Below are positions 18,685 to 26,978 of a DNA stretch of 64,000 nt, one piece after another. The stretch's first letter is position 1, and every line of letters starts with the position of its first letter. The translations under genes and the position numbers were made by a program. The notes under the pieces were generated by a model that saw only the letters and a program-made list of their open reading frames with translations, made no database searches and was not told the DNA's origin. The DNA is from Actinokineospora baliensis (lineage in GTDB: Bacteria; Actinomycetota; Actinomycetes; Mycobacteriales; Pseudonocardiaceae): the NCBI RefSeq assembly GCF_016907695.1, contig NZ_JAFBCK010000001.1, positions 3,630,501-3,694,500 of the forward strand, given 5' to 3'.

Positions 18685-20400
18685 TCAGGGGCGCTCCGGT
18701 ACCGCTGTCCGCTCGCGTGGGCGCGTCAGCGCGTCGGCGAAGTGCTCCCTTAGCTTGCGCTTGAGTACCTTGCCGGTAGCGCCGGTGGGGAAATCGGCGT
18801 CGTCGACGGCCAGCACCGCGCCGTGCAGCCTGCTCAGTCCGCGAGCCGCCAGCGCGGCGTTGAGCGTGCTGAGCACGTCCTCGGGCGCGCTGTGCCCCGG
18901 GCCCATCTTGATCGTCGCGAACGGGACCGAGCCCGTGCCGGAGGGTGCGTCGACGGCCACCACCGCGCAGTCGGCGATCTCCGGGCAGCCGACGAGGATC
19001 GCCTCCTCCAGCGGCAGGCTGTACACCGGGCCGGTGGCGGTGTGGATCACGTCCGGCACCCGGTCCAGGTGGAAGAACCGGTTGCGCTCGTCGCGGTAGA
19101 CCACGTCGCCGGTCAGCCAGAACCCCGACAGCGACGACTGCGCGGTCAACTCCGAGTTGTTCCAGTACCCCGGGGTGCGCGTGGGGGTGCGCACGCCGAG
19201 CCTGCCCACCTCGCCCGGCCCCAGCGTGCGGCCGTCGTCGTCGAGCACGGCGGCCTCGGTGACCACCTTCACCGGGGATCCGACGCAGCGGCCGTAGTCG
19301 GTGCTGGTCGGGTCGCTCACCTTGCGGAACAGGGCCATGCCCATCTCCGAGGACCCGAGCCCGTCGACGAACTCCGACCCCGGCTTGCCCGCCCTGCCGC
19401 GCTTGCCCGGCCGGTACCCGTTGCGCACCAAGGCTTTGATGTGCGCCTCGTGCGCGGAGTCGCCGGTGTTGATCCAGGTGCGCACCTCGTCGGCGGCACC
19501 GGTCAGGTCCAGCTGCGCCAGCTCGGCCCAGGTCTGCGGGAAGGCGAGCACCAGGGTCGGCCGGACGGCGAGCATCATCTCGCGCACCGCCGCGCCGGAG
19601 GTGTCGGCCATGACCACGATCGGCAACCCGAGCAGCGTCGCGGTCATCAGGTAGCTGATGCCCGCCGAGTGCGACTGCGGCAGCGCCGAGAGCGCGCGGT
19701 TGCGGCGCGCCGCCGGGAAGCTCCACAGCCGGTGCCGCTTGCCGAGGAAGAACTGCCGGTGCGCGAAGACCGCCGACTTCGGCGGCCCGGTGGTGCCCGA
19801 GGTGTGGCACAGCATCACCGGGTCGTCGTCACCCGGCGGGTACGGGAACAGGGAAGGCAGCGCCGACCGGTTCGGCGCGGTCGTGGGCAGTTCCTCGACC
19901 GCGGTCTGGAAACGCAGCGACCCGGGCAGGGCGCCGGAGGCGTCGAGCGCGTCGAGCCCGCCGCGGTCGGCGACCACGCCGACCGCCCCGATCCGCGCGG
20001 TGTAGGCGGCCGCGATCGCCGGGTCCATCCGACCGTTGACCAGCGCGGCGACCGCGCCGAGCGAACTGAGCGCCAGGAAGTGCAGGAACGGGTCGACGCC
20101 CTCGCCGAGGTACACCGCCACCGGGTTGCCCTTGCGCACCCGGTGCCCGTGGTACCAGGCGGCGAGGGCGTCGCGGATCTCGGTGATCCGGTCCAGGCTC
20201 AGCGGTTCGACCGCGCTGCCCCGGTCGGTGATCCGCTGCGCGAACAGGAACGGCGCCGCCGGGTCCGGGCTGACCGCGCGGGCCTTGTCGAGGAAGTTGC
20301 CGACCCCCAGCTCACCGTCGGCCAGCAGCCGCAGCCGGGCGGGCAGCGGCATGGCCGCCGCGGTCGTGATGGCGGGGGTCGCCGTCAGGGTGTCAGTCAT
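18685..20400 (-). CDS. AMP-dependent carboxylate ligase (ANL superfamily)
   Basis: 571 residues with the adenylate-forming enzyme layout. The P-loop is CHTSGTTGPPKSAVFAH, with Ser where a Gly usually follows PK. Next come an aromatic/Gly-rich region with DGLGSSEMG, the TGDVVYRDE motif, and the C-terminal domain with the catalytic Lys in PTGATGKVLKRKLR. It activates a carboxylic acid as acyl-AMP and then forms a CoA thioester or amide. Nothing nearby is a carrier protein, so CoA is the likely acceptor. In an AHBA cluster it may activate the benzoate carboxyl or a partner acid. ATG at 20400 is chosen (GGGAG upstream) over a longer low-complexity extension. Confidence 0.85.
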   Translation of the reverse strand: MTDTLTATPAITTAAAMPLPARLRLLADGELGVGNFLDKARAVSPDPAAPFLFAQRITDRGSAVEPLSLDRITEIRDALAAWYHGHRVRKGNPVAVYLGEGVDPFLHFLALSSLGAVAALVNGRMDPAIAAAYTARIGAVGVVADRGGLDALDASGALPGSLRFQTAVEELPTTAPNRSALPSLFPYPPGDDDPVMLCHTSGTTGPPKSAVFAHRQFFLGKRHRLWSFPAARRNRALSALPQSHSAGISYLMTATLLGLPIVVMADTSGAAVREMMLAVRPTLVLAFPQTWAELAQLDLTGAADEVRTWINTGDSAHEAHIKALVRNGYRPGKRGRAGKPGSEFVDGLGSSEMGMALFRKVSDPTSTDYGRCVGSPVKVVTEAAVLDDDGRTLGPGEVGRLGVRTPTRTPGYWNNSELTAQSSLSGFWLTGDVVYRDERNRFFHLDRVPDVIHTATGPVYSLPLEEAILVGCPEIADCAVVAVDAPSGTGSVPFATIKMGPGHSAPEDVLSTLNAALAARGLSRLHGAVLAVDDADFPTGATGKVLKRKLREHFADALTRPRERTAVPERP

Positions 20401-20485
20401 GTCGTGGGCTCCCGTCGGGGAGGACGCGGTGGTTTCGGGGGTGGTGTCGGCAGCGGGCGCCACCGGCGCCCGCTGCCCGTGCCGA

Positions 20486-20851
20486 TCAGCCCTCGTAGAC
20501 GGTGAGCTCGTAGCCGTCGGGGTCCTTGAACTGGAACTCCCGCCCGCAGAACCCGTCGCACGGCGGCTTGGTGATCGTCACCCCCGCGCTGGCCACCACC
20601 TCGGCCAACTTGTCCGGGTCTTCCGCCTTGATCCACAGCACCACGCCCCACCCCAACTCCGGCACGGAGTCCAGGTCGATGACCGCCTTGCGCAGCGCGA
20701 TCTTGATCGGCTGGGTGTCGAGCACGACGGCGTTGGGCGCGGCGGTCTCGGTGGTGGTGAACCCGACGGTGTTCGTGTAGAACTCGCGGGCGCGCTCCAG
20801 ATCGCGGACCTGCAGCGTGAGGAAGTTCGGTCCGATCGCGTTGTTGGGCAT
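20486..20851 (-). CDS. VOC-family protein (glyoxalase/bleomycin-resistance fold)
   Basis: A 121-residue single VOC domain. It shows the family start FLTLQVRDLERAREFYTNTVGF, a central segment resembling the paired beta-alpha-beta units, and the C-terminal FKDPDGYELTVYEG with the usual glutamate metal ligand. GGGAG lies five bases before ATG and fixes the start; longer frames run into the upstream repeat array. Proteins of this type act as metal-dependent lyases, isomerases or dioxygenases, or bind and neutralise small-molecule toxins. It is 85 bp downstream of the repeat array and just upstream of the ligase operon, so self-resistance or a tailoring step are both possible. Confidence 0.85.
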   Translation of the reverse strand: MPNNAIGPNFLTLQVRDLERAREFYTNTVGFTTTETAAPNAVVLDTQPIKIALRKAVIDLDSVPELGWGVVLWIKAEDPDKLAEVVASAGVTITKPPCDGFCGREFQFKDPDGYELTVYEG

Positions 20852-20884
20852 GGGATCTCCCTGTTCACGTGCGGCTCTGACCAT

Positions 20885-21430
20885 CCCAGCTTCGCCCCGG
20901 CGGCCGAGGCGATCATCACGTGTTCGCGTGATCCTGCCGCCAGACGGTCTACTGTGGACCTGCGGTCTCCTTGTGGCGCGGCCAGATGCCGTGTTCCAGC
21001 TGCCAGGCAAGCCGTTCGTGTGCCGCCTCGGCCGATATCCGGTGTGACACTTCGCGAACGGCCTGCGTGGGAAGAGAGTTCGCGTGGCCAGATCTTGTGC
21101 TCTGATTGCCGCGCCAGCTGTTCGCGCGCCGCCTCGCTCGAGGCGCACGGCGCCGCGCGGGCCACGTTCGACTGCCCCGTAGCGGAGACAACGGTGTGGC
21201 CGCGTCACCTCGCCCCAGTCCGGCCTGCTGTTCGCTCTCCGCAGTAGTCGGCCGGTGGTGGAGGCGGCTATCACCTGCTCGCCCGATTCCGCCGCCAGTT
21301 CGTCGACTATGGGCATCGGAGTTCGCTGTGGCGCGGCCAGATTCCGTGTTCCGGCCGCCAGGCAAGCTGTTCGTGTGCCGCCTCGGATGACACGCGGTGC
21401 GATATCTCCCGCACCGCCTCGGTCGAGGTG
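20885..21430. repeat. Degenerate direct-repeat array running into an SDR gene
   Basis: The gap between the VOC gene and the SDR gene is filled by diverged direct repeats. The best-matched pair is 20971-21030 and 21326-21387, about 60 bases differing at few positions and about 355 bp apart (both contain TGTGGCGCGGCCAGAT). A poorer copy lies near 21082-21136. The sequence before each copy also matches (20900-20970 with 21255-21325). The last copy overlaps the 3' end of the SDR frame and encodes its final 30-40 residues. No gene was seen in 20852-21306. Confidence 0.75.
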
Positions 21431-22194
21431 CCCGGTGCTCGTGCGCCTTCGTGGTCGGCCAGTCCGCGCAGGTAGTCGGCCACCAGCAAGGGCTCGTCGG
21501 CGATGTTGAGCACCGCGCCGCGCAGGCCGCGTTCCACCGCCGCCGCGGTGGCTGTGGCGAAGTCGGCCGTGTGCACCAACGAGACGTACCCGTCGTTCGG
21601 GTGGGGGTGGGCTGTGCCCGCGCGGATCCGTTCGCGGATCGTGTCCTGGGTCGTTCCGGCGCCGACGAACCGGGCGCCGCGCAGGATTGTCCATGCCACT
21701 TGATCTCCGCCGATGTCGCGGACCGCCTGCTCCATCGCGGCCACCGGTGCCACGATCGAGGCGCGGGCCGGGTCTTGGTCGAACGGGGCGGTTTCGGTCA
21801 GCCAGTGGTCGCCGCCGTCGGCGTAAGCCATGGTGACGCTCATCTGTACGACAGCGGGGACGTCCGCTGCCACCACCGCCCGCATCAGTCGGGCTGTGCC
21901 TTCCACGCGCAGGTTGGTGTTGCGGTCCCAGGCGCCCGGTGCGGTGAAGTCGCGGGGGATGGCCGTCGCGGCGTTGACGACCACGTCGACCCCGGTCAGC
22001 GCTTCGGTCAGCCGGTCGGTGATCCCGGGGTCGAGTAGGTCGGCGCGGACCCGGCCGACCCCGGGCGGGAGGCGGTCCAACCGCGCTCCCGGGGACATCA
22101 CGACCACCTCGTGGCCGCGTCGCACCAGCTCCGGCACCAGGTGGCGGCCCAGCACGCCGGTCGCGCCGACGGCGAAGACGCGCACGCCGCTCAC
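21307..22194 (-). CDS. NAD(P)-dependent epimerase/reductase (extended SDR)
   Basis: 295 residues starting at a GTG that overlaps the upstream stop by four bases (GTGA). The N-terminal Rossmann motif is VGATGVLGRHL, followed by the acidic turn, VVVNAATAIP and a substrate-side YVSLVHTADFA segment. The usual catalytic Tyr-x-x-x-Lys is not obvious, as in atypical SDRs. Residues past about 255 (from EAVREISHRVSS on) are encoded by a copy of the adjacent repeat and do not look like the family. The natural C-terminus may therefore have been extended by repeat sequence. It is translationally coupled to the NmrA-like gene. A tailoring reduction or isomerisation is possible. Confidence 0.75.
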   Translation of the reverse strand: MSGVRVFAVGATGVLGRHLVPELVRRGHEVVVMSPGARLDRLPPGVGRVRADLLDPGITDRLTEALTGVDVVVNAATAIPRDFTAPGAWDRNTNLRVEGTARLMRAVVAADVPAVVQMSVTMAYADGGDHWLTETAPFDQDPARASIVAPVAAMEQAVRDIGGDQVAWTILRGARFVGAGTTQDTIRERIRAGTAHPHPNDGYVSLVHTADFATATAAAVERGLRGAVLNIADEPLLVADYLRGLADHEGARAPGTSTEAVREISHRVSSEAAHEQLAWRPEHGIWPRHSELRCP

Positions 22195-23045
22195 CCGCTC
22201 AGCGCGTGGGCGAGTTCCGGTACCACTTCGGCGAAGTCGCGCGGTGGCCGCCCGGTCCAGTCGAGGACCGCGGTGCTCACCCGCTCCGCCGTGCCCGCGC
22301 GCAGCGTGCTGTAGAGGCCGATGCGCGCCGCGACCGCCCAGTCCGGCATGCCGTTGCCCAGCATGACCGCCGCCGCGTCCGCAGGCGAGATGTCGACGTG
22401 GGTGATCCGCCGACCGACCACTGTGGACACCAGCGCGGCCAGCGCCGGGTAGCTGATGGCCCTCGGTCCGGTCAGCTCCAGCACCTGGTCGTCGGTGCCG
22501 CCCTCGGTGAGCACAGCGGCGGCCACCTCCGCGATGTCGCCAGCGTCGATCATGCTGACGCGAGCGTCGCCGACCGGCAGCACGATCGCGTCCCGCGCGC
22601 GGATGGTCGGCGCCCACTGCGCCACGTTCTGCATGAACGTGTTGGAGCGCAACAGGGTGTACCGCAGCCCGGACTCCAGCACCGCCTGGTCGCCCTCGCC
22701 GTGCTGGCGGTGCACCGACACCGGTGACGCGGGATCGGCACCCAGCGCCGACATCCGCACCACGTGCTGAACCCCGGCGCGTTTGGCGACGTCCACCAGG
22801 CCCCGGTGCACCGCGCCCTGGTCCGGGTGCAGCGGGGTCAGCAGGAACAGGTCGCTCACGCCGTGCAACGCTTCGCGAAGGCTCTCCGGCCGCTCCAGGT
22901 CCGCTTCCACGACCTCGACCAGCTCCCCGGCGGGCCGCCGTCCGCCGGGGCGAACGACCGCGCGCACCCGGCAACCGCGGCCGACCAGCCGCGACACCAA
23001 CCGCAGGCCAACGGTTCCGGTGGCCCCGGTGACCGCGATGACCAT
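22191..23045 (-). CDS. NmrA-like NAD(P)-binding protein
   Basis: 284 residues of the atypical SDR (NmrA/QorB-like) type. The N-terminal VTGATGTVGLRLVSRL motif is followed by an NADPH-type basic patch (VVRPGGRRP), and the family segment LRSNTFMQNVAQWAP lies mid-protein. The ATG begins right after the stop of the FAD oxidase gene (TAGATG), and its own stop overlaps the next start, so the three genes are one tightly coupled operon. Members either reduce quinones or enones or only sense NAD(P). In this setting a redox tailoring role next to a flavin oxidase is the simpler reading. Confidence 0.85.
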   Translation of the reverse strand: MVIAVTGATGTVGLRLVSRLVGRGCRVRAVVRPGGRRPAGELVEVVEADLERPESLREALHGVSDLFLLTPLHPDQGAVHRGLVDVAKRAGVQHVVRMSALGADPASPVSVHRQHGEGDQAVLESGLRYTLLRSNTFMQNVAQWAPTIRARDAIVLPVGDARVSMIDAGDIAEVAAAVLTEGGTDDQVLELTGPRAISYPALAALVSTVVGRRITHVDISPADAAAVMLGNGMPDWAVAARIGLYSTLRAGTAERVSTAVLDWTGRPPRDFAEVVPELAHALSG

Positions 23046-24161
23046 CTACGCCGCCTCGAGCGCGTCCGCACCCGCGCGCTCCAGCGCCTCGGGCAGTTGG
23101 TCCTTCTCCGCGGCGTCGGCGAGCAGTTCGCCGAGCGCGGGTGCCATCTTGAACAGGTTGTGCCCGGCGATGGTCGTCACCCCGGGTCGGTGCCAGGCCC
23201 GCAGCGCGTCGCTTCCCTTGGGCAGCTTGGTCATCACGCACACCCGCGCGCCGACCGGCTCCGGGTCCAAGCCGGGCAACGCCTTCGCCACGTACGCGCT
23301 GACCCGCCGCACGTGCTCCTCCATGTCGGTGCCCGGGGGGAGCCCGCCGTCCGGTCCAAAGGGGACATCGACGGCGGGGCCGATCATCCCGACCACGTAC
23401 GTGCCGGTCGCGCCGATGGGGGAGCCGTACACGTTCACGCCGAACTCGCCGGAGATGTCCACCCAGCAGGGCAGCGGCGTGCCTGCGAACTCCGGGCGCA
23501 CCCGGAAGTGCGGGCGCGCGTGCAGCGCGCTGCGCACCGGGATGTCGAACCCGACGCTCGCGCCCAACCGGGTCACCGCCGTGCCCGCGCAGATCACCAC
23601 GTGCCTGGCCCGGTAGATCGCCTCCGTGGTCTGGAACTCCGCTCCGTCGCCGTCGGAAGGCACCGTGACGCTGTGCACGTCGGCCTGGACGATCCGGTCG
23701 CCGACCCAGTGCGCCAGCGCATCGATCGTCCGCTTCGCCCTGATCGCGCCCGCGCCCGGGTCGACCAGCAGCGGCGTGCCCACCCGCGCCAGCGCGGGGA
23801 ACACCTCGCCACCCACCGCACCGGGGACGAACGAGTGCTCGACCCGCTGCGCCGCCATCCCGGTGACGTGCGAATGGTCCATCCCGTGGTACACCGCGCC
23901 TTCCGGCCCGATCAGCTCGCGCCCGAGCCGCTGCTCCCAGCGGGCGAACCCGCGCCGCCCCTCCACCGCCATCGCCACGTGCAGCTCGTTGTCGTGCCGG
24001 TGCCGGAACGTCCTGGTGAGACCGCCCGAGAGCCCGGCGCCCGGCGGCCGCCCGTCGAACACCAGCACGTCGGCCCCGCGCCGCACCAGCGCCTCGGCCG
24101 TGGCCAGCCCCAGCACCCCGGCCCCGATGACCGCGATGTCGACTTCCCGTCGGTGAGTCAT
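23046..24161 (-). CDS. FAD-dependent amine oxidase (MSOX/SolA-like)
   Basis: 371 residues with the DAO/glycine-oxidase fold. The N-terminal FAD motif is IAVIGAGVLGLATAEALVRRG (about 8-28), followed by the LSGGLTRTFRHRH loop that resembles the flavin-approach segment of sarcosine and N-methyltryptophan oxidases. Its C-terminal segment TTIAGHNLFKMAPALGELLA is the usual flavin-contact end of that family. ATG at 24161 has GGAGAGGG just upstream. It heads an operon with the NmrA-like and SDR genes. Likely reaction: oxidation of a secondary or primary amine, possibly N-demethylation or imine formation on a cluster intermediate. It could also be a catabolic enzyme unrelated to the cluster. Confidence 0.85.
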   Translation of the reverse strand: MTHRREVDIAVIGAGVLGLATAEALVRRGADVLVFDGRPPGAGLSGGLTRTFRHRHDNELHVAMAVEGRRGFARWEQRLGRELIGPEGAVYHGMDHSHVTGMAAQRVEHSFVPGAVGGEVFPALARVGTPLLVDPGAGAIRAKRTIDALAHWVGDRIVQADVHSVTVPSDGDGAEFQTTEAIYRARHVVICAGTAVTRLGASVGFDIPVRSALHARPHFRVRPEFAGTPLPCWVDISGEFGVNVYGSPIGATGTYVVGMIGPAVDVPFGPDGGLPPGTDMEEHVRRVSAYVAKALPGLDPEPVGARVCVMTKLPKGSDALRAWHRPGVTTIAGHNLFKMAPALGELLADAAEKDQLPEALERAGADALEAA

Positions 24162-24337
24162 GTCCCTCTCCCGCGCCGAAGGTCCACCCCTACCCCTCCG
24201 AGCCTCGCGCCGAGGGCTCCCCTGCTCCATCCCGTGTTCGCGTGATCTGCCGAGAACCAGGCCCCGCCCCGCTCGGGGCCTGGGCGACACACCCACTACA
24301 TGTGGGGTCCCGGAACCGTCGGGACGGCCATGTATGG

Positions 24338-24526
24338 TGCCGACAGCTGGTTCGGCCGCTCAGCCAGAGCGGTCGTCGCAAGAGGGAACCCGGTGCGAGT
24401 CCGGGACTGCCCCGCAGCGGTGAACGGGAACGAAAGCCGTCAACGAAGCACTGGACGCCCGCGTCTGGGAAGCGACGGCCGGTAGGCGCCTGCCCAGGCA
24501 CGCCCGTGAGTCCGAAGACCTGCCAG
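24338..24526 (+). promoter_or_regulatory. Cobalamin (B12) riboswitch
   Basis: The region before nrdA contains hallmark adenosylcobalamin aptamer sequences: GGGAACCCGGTGCGAGTCC, then GGGACTGCCCCGCAGCGGTGA, and at the 3' end the B12-box element GTGAGTCCGAAGACCTGCC (24507-24525). Intervening stretches can form the expected arms. Streptomyces nrdABS operons are known to be repressed through such a riboswitch, so that class Ia RNR is off when B12 is available for the class II enzyme. The same logic is inferred here. The exact 5' edge is uncertain by 20-30 bases. Confidence 0.95.
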
Positions 24527-24554
24527 CACCCCGCCCGCGACCCGCGGGCGGGTG
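24527..24554 (+). terminator. Riboswitch expression-platform hairpin
   Basis: Directly after the B12 box, CCGCCCGCG and CGCGGGCGG pair across a 3-base loop, with three more pairs beyond a bulged C. No T tract follows. The start codon is about 95 bases further on, so this hairpin more likely terminates or stalls transcription than hides the ribosome site. Confidence 0.6.
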
Positions 24555-24647
24555 TCCGCGGCCCCGTGGGAGGGCGTGAGGACGTGGCGGTCGCGCGCGC
24601 CCGTGTCCTCCTCGACCCCGGGGCCCAGGCTCGCGAGGAGACAGGTT

Positions 24648-26978
24648 GTGACGACCGTCGACACGGTCACCACCATGCGGGTGCGCAAGCGCGACGGGGC
24701 GCTGGAGCCCGTCGACGTCGACAAGATCGTGCGCGCCGTGCGGCGCTGCGCGGAGGGGCTGCGCGAGGTCGACCCGCTGCGGGTGGCCACCAAGACGATC
24801 AGCGGTCTCTACGACGGCGCCACCACCGCCGAACTGGACCGGCTGTCCATCCAGACCGCCGCCGAGCTCGTCGCCGAGGACCCCGAGTACTCCCGGCTCG
24901 CCGCCGGGCTGCTCAGCGCCTACATCGACAAGGAGGTCCGCGGCCAGGGGGTGCACTCGTTCAGCCAGAGCATCGCCCTCGGGCACGCCGAGGGCCTGAT
25001 CGGCGACAGCACCGCTCGGCTGGTCGCGGCCAACGCGCGCAAGCTCGACGACGCCATCGACCTCACAGCGGACCGCCGGTTCGAGTACTTCGGCCTGCGT
25101 ACCGTCTACGACCGCTACCTGCTGCGGCACCCGTCGCGCCGCAGCGTTGTCGAACTGCCGCAGTACTGGCTGCTGCGAGTCGCGTGTGGCCTGTCGCACA
25201 CCGCCGCCGAGGCGATCGACTTCTACCGGCTGATGTCGTCGCTGGCCTACCTGCCCAGCTCCCCGACGCTGTTCAACTCCGGCACCGTGCACACCCAGAT
25301 GTCCTCCTGCTACCTGCTGGACTCCCCGCGCGACGAGCTCGAGTCGATCTACGAGCGGTACGCCCAGATCGCCAGGCTCTCGAAGTTCGCGGGCGGCATC
25401 GGCGTGCAGTGGTCGCGGGTCCGCTCGCGCGGCGCGCTGATCAGGGGCACCAACGGGCACTCCAACGGGATCGTGCCGTGGCTGCGCACGCTCGACGCCT
25501 CGGTCGCGGCGGTCAACCAGGGCGGGCGGCGCAAGGGCGCGGCGTGCGTGTACCTGGAGACCTGGCACCCCGACATCGAGGAGTTCCTGGAGCTGCGCGA
25601 CAACACCGGGGAGGACGCGCGCCGCACGCACAACCTCAACCTGGCCAACTGGATCCCCGACGAGTTCATGCGCCGGGTCGAGGCGGACGCGGACTGGTCG
25701 CTGTTCGACCCCGACGAGCTGCCCGAGCTCGTCGACCTGTGGGGCGACGACTTCGACCGCGCCTACCGGGCCGCCGAGGAGGCCGGTCGCGCGGTGCGCA
25801 CGGTCAAGGCGCGCGAGCTCTACGGCAAGATGATCCGCACCCTGGCGCAGACCGGCAACGGGTGGATGACCTTCAAGGACACCGCCAACCGCACCTGCAA
25901 CCAGACCGCCGAACCGGGCGACGTGGTGCACCTGTCCAACCTGTGCACCGAGATCCTGCAGGTCACCAGCGACGACGAGACCGCGGTGTGCAACCTCGGG
26001 TCGGTCAACCTCGGCGCGCACGTGCTCGGTGACGAGGTGGACTGGGAGCGGCTGCGGTCCACTGTGCGCACCGCGGTGGTGTTCCTGGACCGGGTGATCG
26101 ACATCAACTACTACCCGACCGAGCAGGCCGGGCGCGGCAACCCGCGCTGGCGTCCGGTCGGGCTCGGGGTGATGGGCCTGCAGGACGTGTTCTTCAAGCT
26201 GCGCCTGGCTTTCGACTCTGAGGCCGCCCGCGAGCTGTCCACCCGCCTCGCCGAGGAGATCTACCTCACCGCGCTGGAGACCTCGGCCGGTCTGGCCGCC
26301 GCGGCGGGCGCGCACCCGGCGTACTCGCGGACCCGGTCCGCGCGCGGTCAGCTGCAACCGGACCTGTGGGGTGTCACGCCGACGCAGACCGAGCGGTGGG
26401 CCGCGGTGCGCGAGCGCATCGCCGAGCACGGCCTGCGCAACTCGTTGCTGGTGGCGATCGCGCCCACCGCGACGATCGCCTCCATCGCGGGCTGCTTCGA
26501 GTGCATCGAGCCGCAGGTGTCCAACACGTTCAAGCGCGAAACGCTGTCCGGTGAGTTCTTGCAGATCAACTCGTACCTGGTGCGAGAGCTCAAGGGCCGT
26601 GGCATGTGGACTGACGAGGTCCGGGCCCGGCTCAAGCGCGACGAGGGATCGGTGCAGGGGCTCACCGAACTGCCCGACGAGGTGCGGTCGTTGTTCCGCA
26701 CCGCGTGGGAGTTGCCGCAGAAGGCGCTGATCGACCTGGCCGCCGCGCGTGGCCCGTACATCGACCAGAGCCAGTCGCTGAACCTGTTCGTGGCCTCGCC
26801 GACGATCGGCAAACTGTCCTCTATGTACCGATACGCCTGGCAGAGCGGCCTCAAGACCACGTACTACCTGCGTTCCCGCCCGGCGACGCGCATCCAGCAG
26901 GCCACCGTGACCGCGGCACCCGCCGAGGCCATCGCCTGCTCCCTGGAAAACCCCGAGTCCTGCGAGGCCTGCCAGTGA
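24648..26978 (+). CDS. nrdA: Class Ia ribonucleoside-diphosphate reductase, alpha subunit
   Basis: 776 residues. An N-terminal ATP-cone (MRVRKRDGALEPVDVDKIV onward, about 10-100) provides overall activity control. The catalytic barrel contains NSGTVHTQMSSCYL with a redox cysteine, and NLCTEILQ with the thiyl-radical cysteine region. Later landmarks are NLGSVNL and the SQSLNLFVASPTIGKLSSMYRYAW block. The C-terminal tail ends CEACQ, a CxxC pair for re-reduction. It reduces NDPs to dNDPs with NrdB. The GTG start has GAGGAG seven bases upstream. Expression lies under the upstream cobalamin riboswitch, matching the Streptomyces nrdAB arrangement. Its stop overlaps the nrdB start. Confidence 0.96.
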   Translation: MTTVDTVTTMRVRKRDGALEPVDVDKIVRAVRRCAEGLREVDPLRVATKTISGLYDGATTAELDRLSIQTAAELVAEDPEYSRLAAGLLSAYIDKEVRGQGVHSFSQSIALGHAEGLIGDSTARLVAANARKLDDAIDLTADRRFEYFGLRTVYDRYLLRHPSRRSVVELPQYWLLRVACGLSHTAAEAIDFYRLMSSLAYLPSSPTLFNSGTVHTQMSSCYLLDSPRDELESIYERYAQIARLSKFAGGIGVQWSRVRSRGALIRGTNGHSNGIVPWLRTLDASVAAVNQGGRRKGAACVYLETWHPDIEEFLELRDNTGEDARRTHNLNLANWIPDEFMRRVEADADWSLFDPDELPELVDLWGDDFDRAYRAAEEAGRAVRTVKARELYGKMIRTLAQTGNGWMTFKDTANRTCNQTAEPGDVVHLSNLCTEILQVTSDDETAVCNLGSVNLGAHVLGDEVDWERLRSTVRTAVVFLDRVIDINYYPTEQAGRGNPRWRPVGLGVMGLQDVFFKLRLAFDSEAARELSTRLAEEIYLTALETSAGLAAAAGAHPAYSRTRSARGQLQPDLWGVTPTQTERWAAVRERIAEHGLRNSLLVAIAPTATIASIAGCFECIEPQVSNTFKRETLSGEFLQINSYLVRELKGRGMWTDEVRARLKRDEGSVQGLTELPDEVRSLFRTAWELPQKALIDLAAARGPYIDQSQSLNLFVASPTIGKLSSMYRYAWQSGLKTTYYLRSRPATRIQQATVTAAPAEAIACSLENPESCEACQ

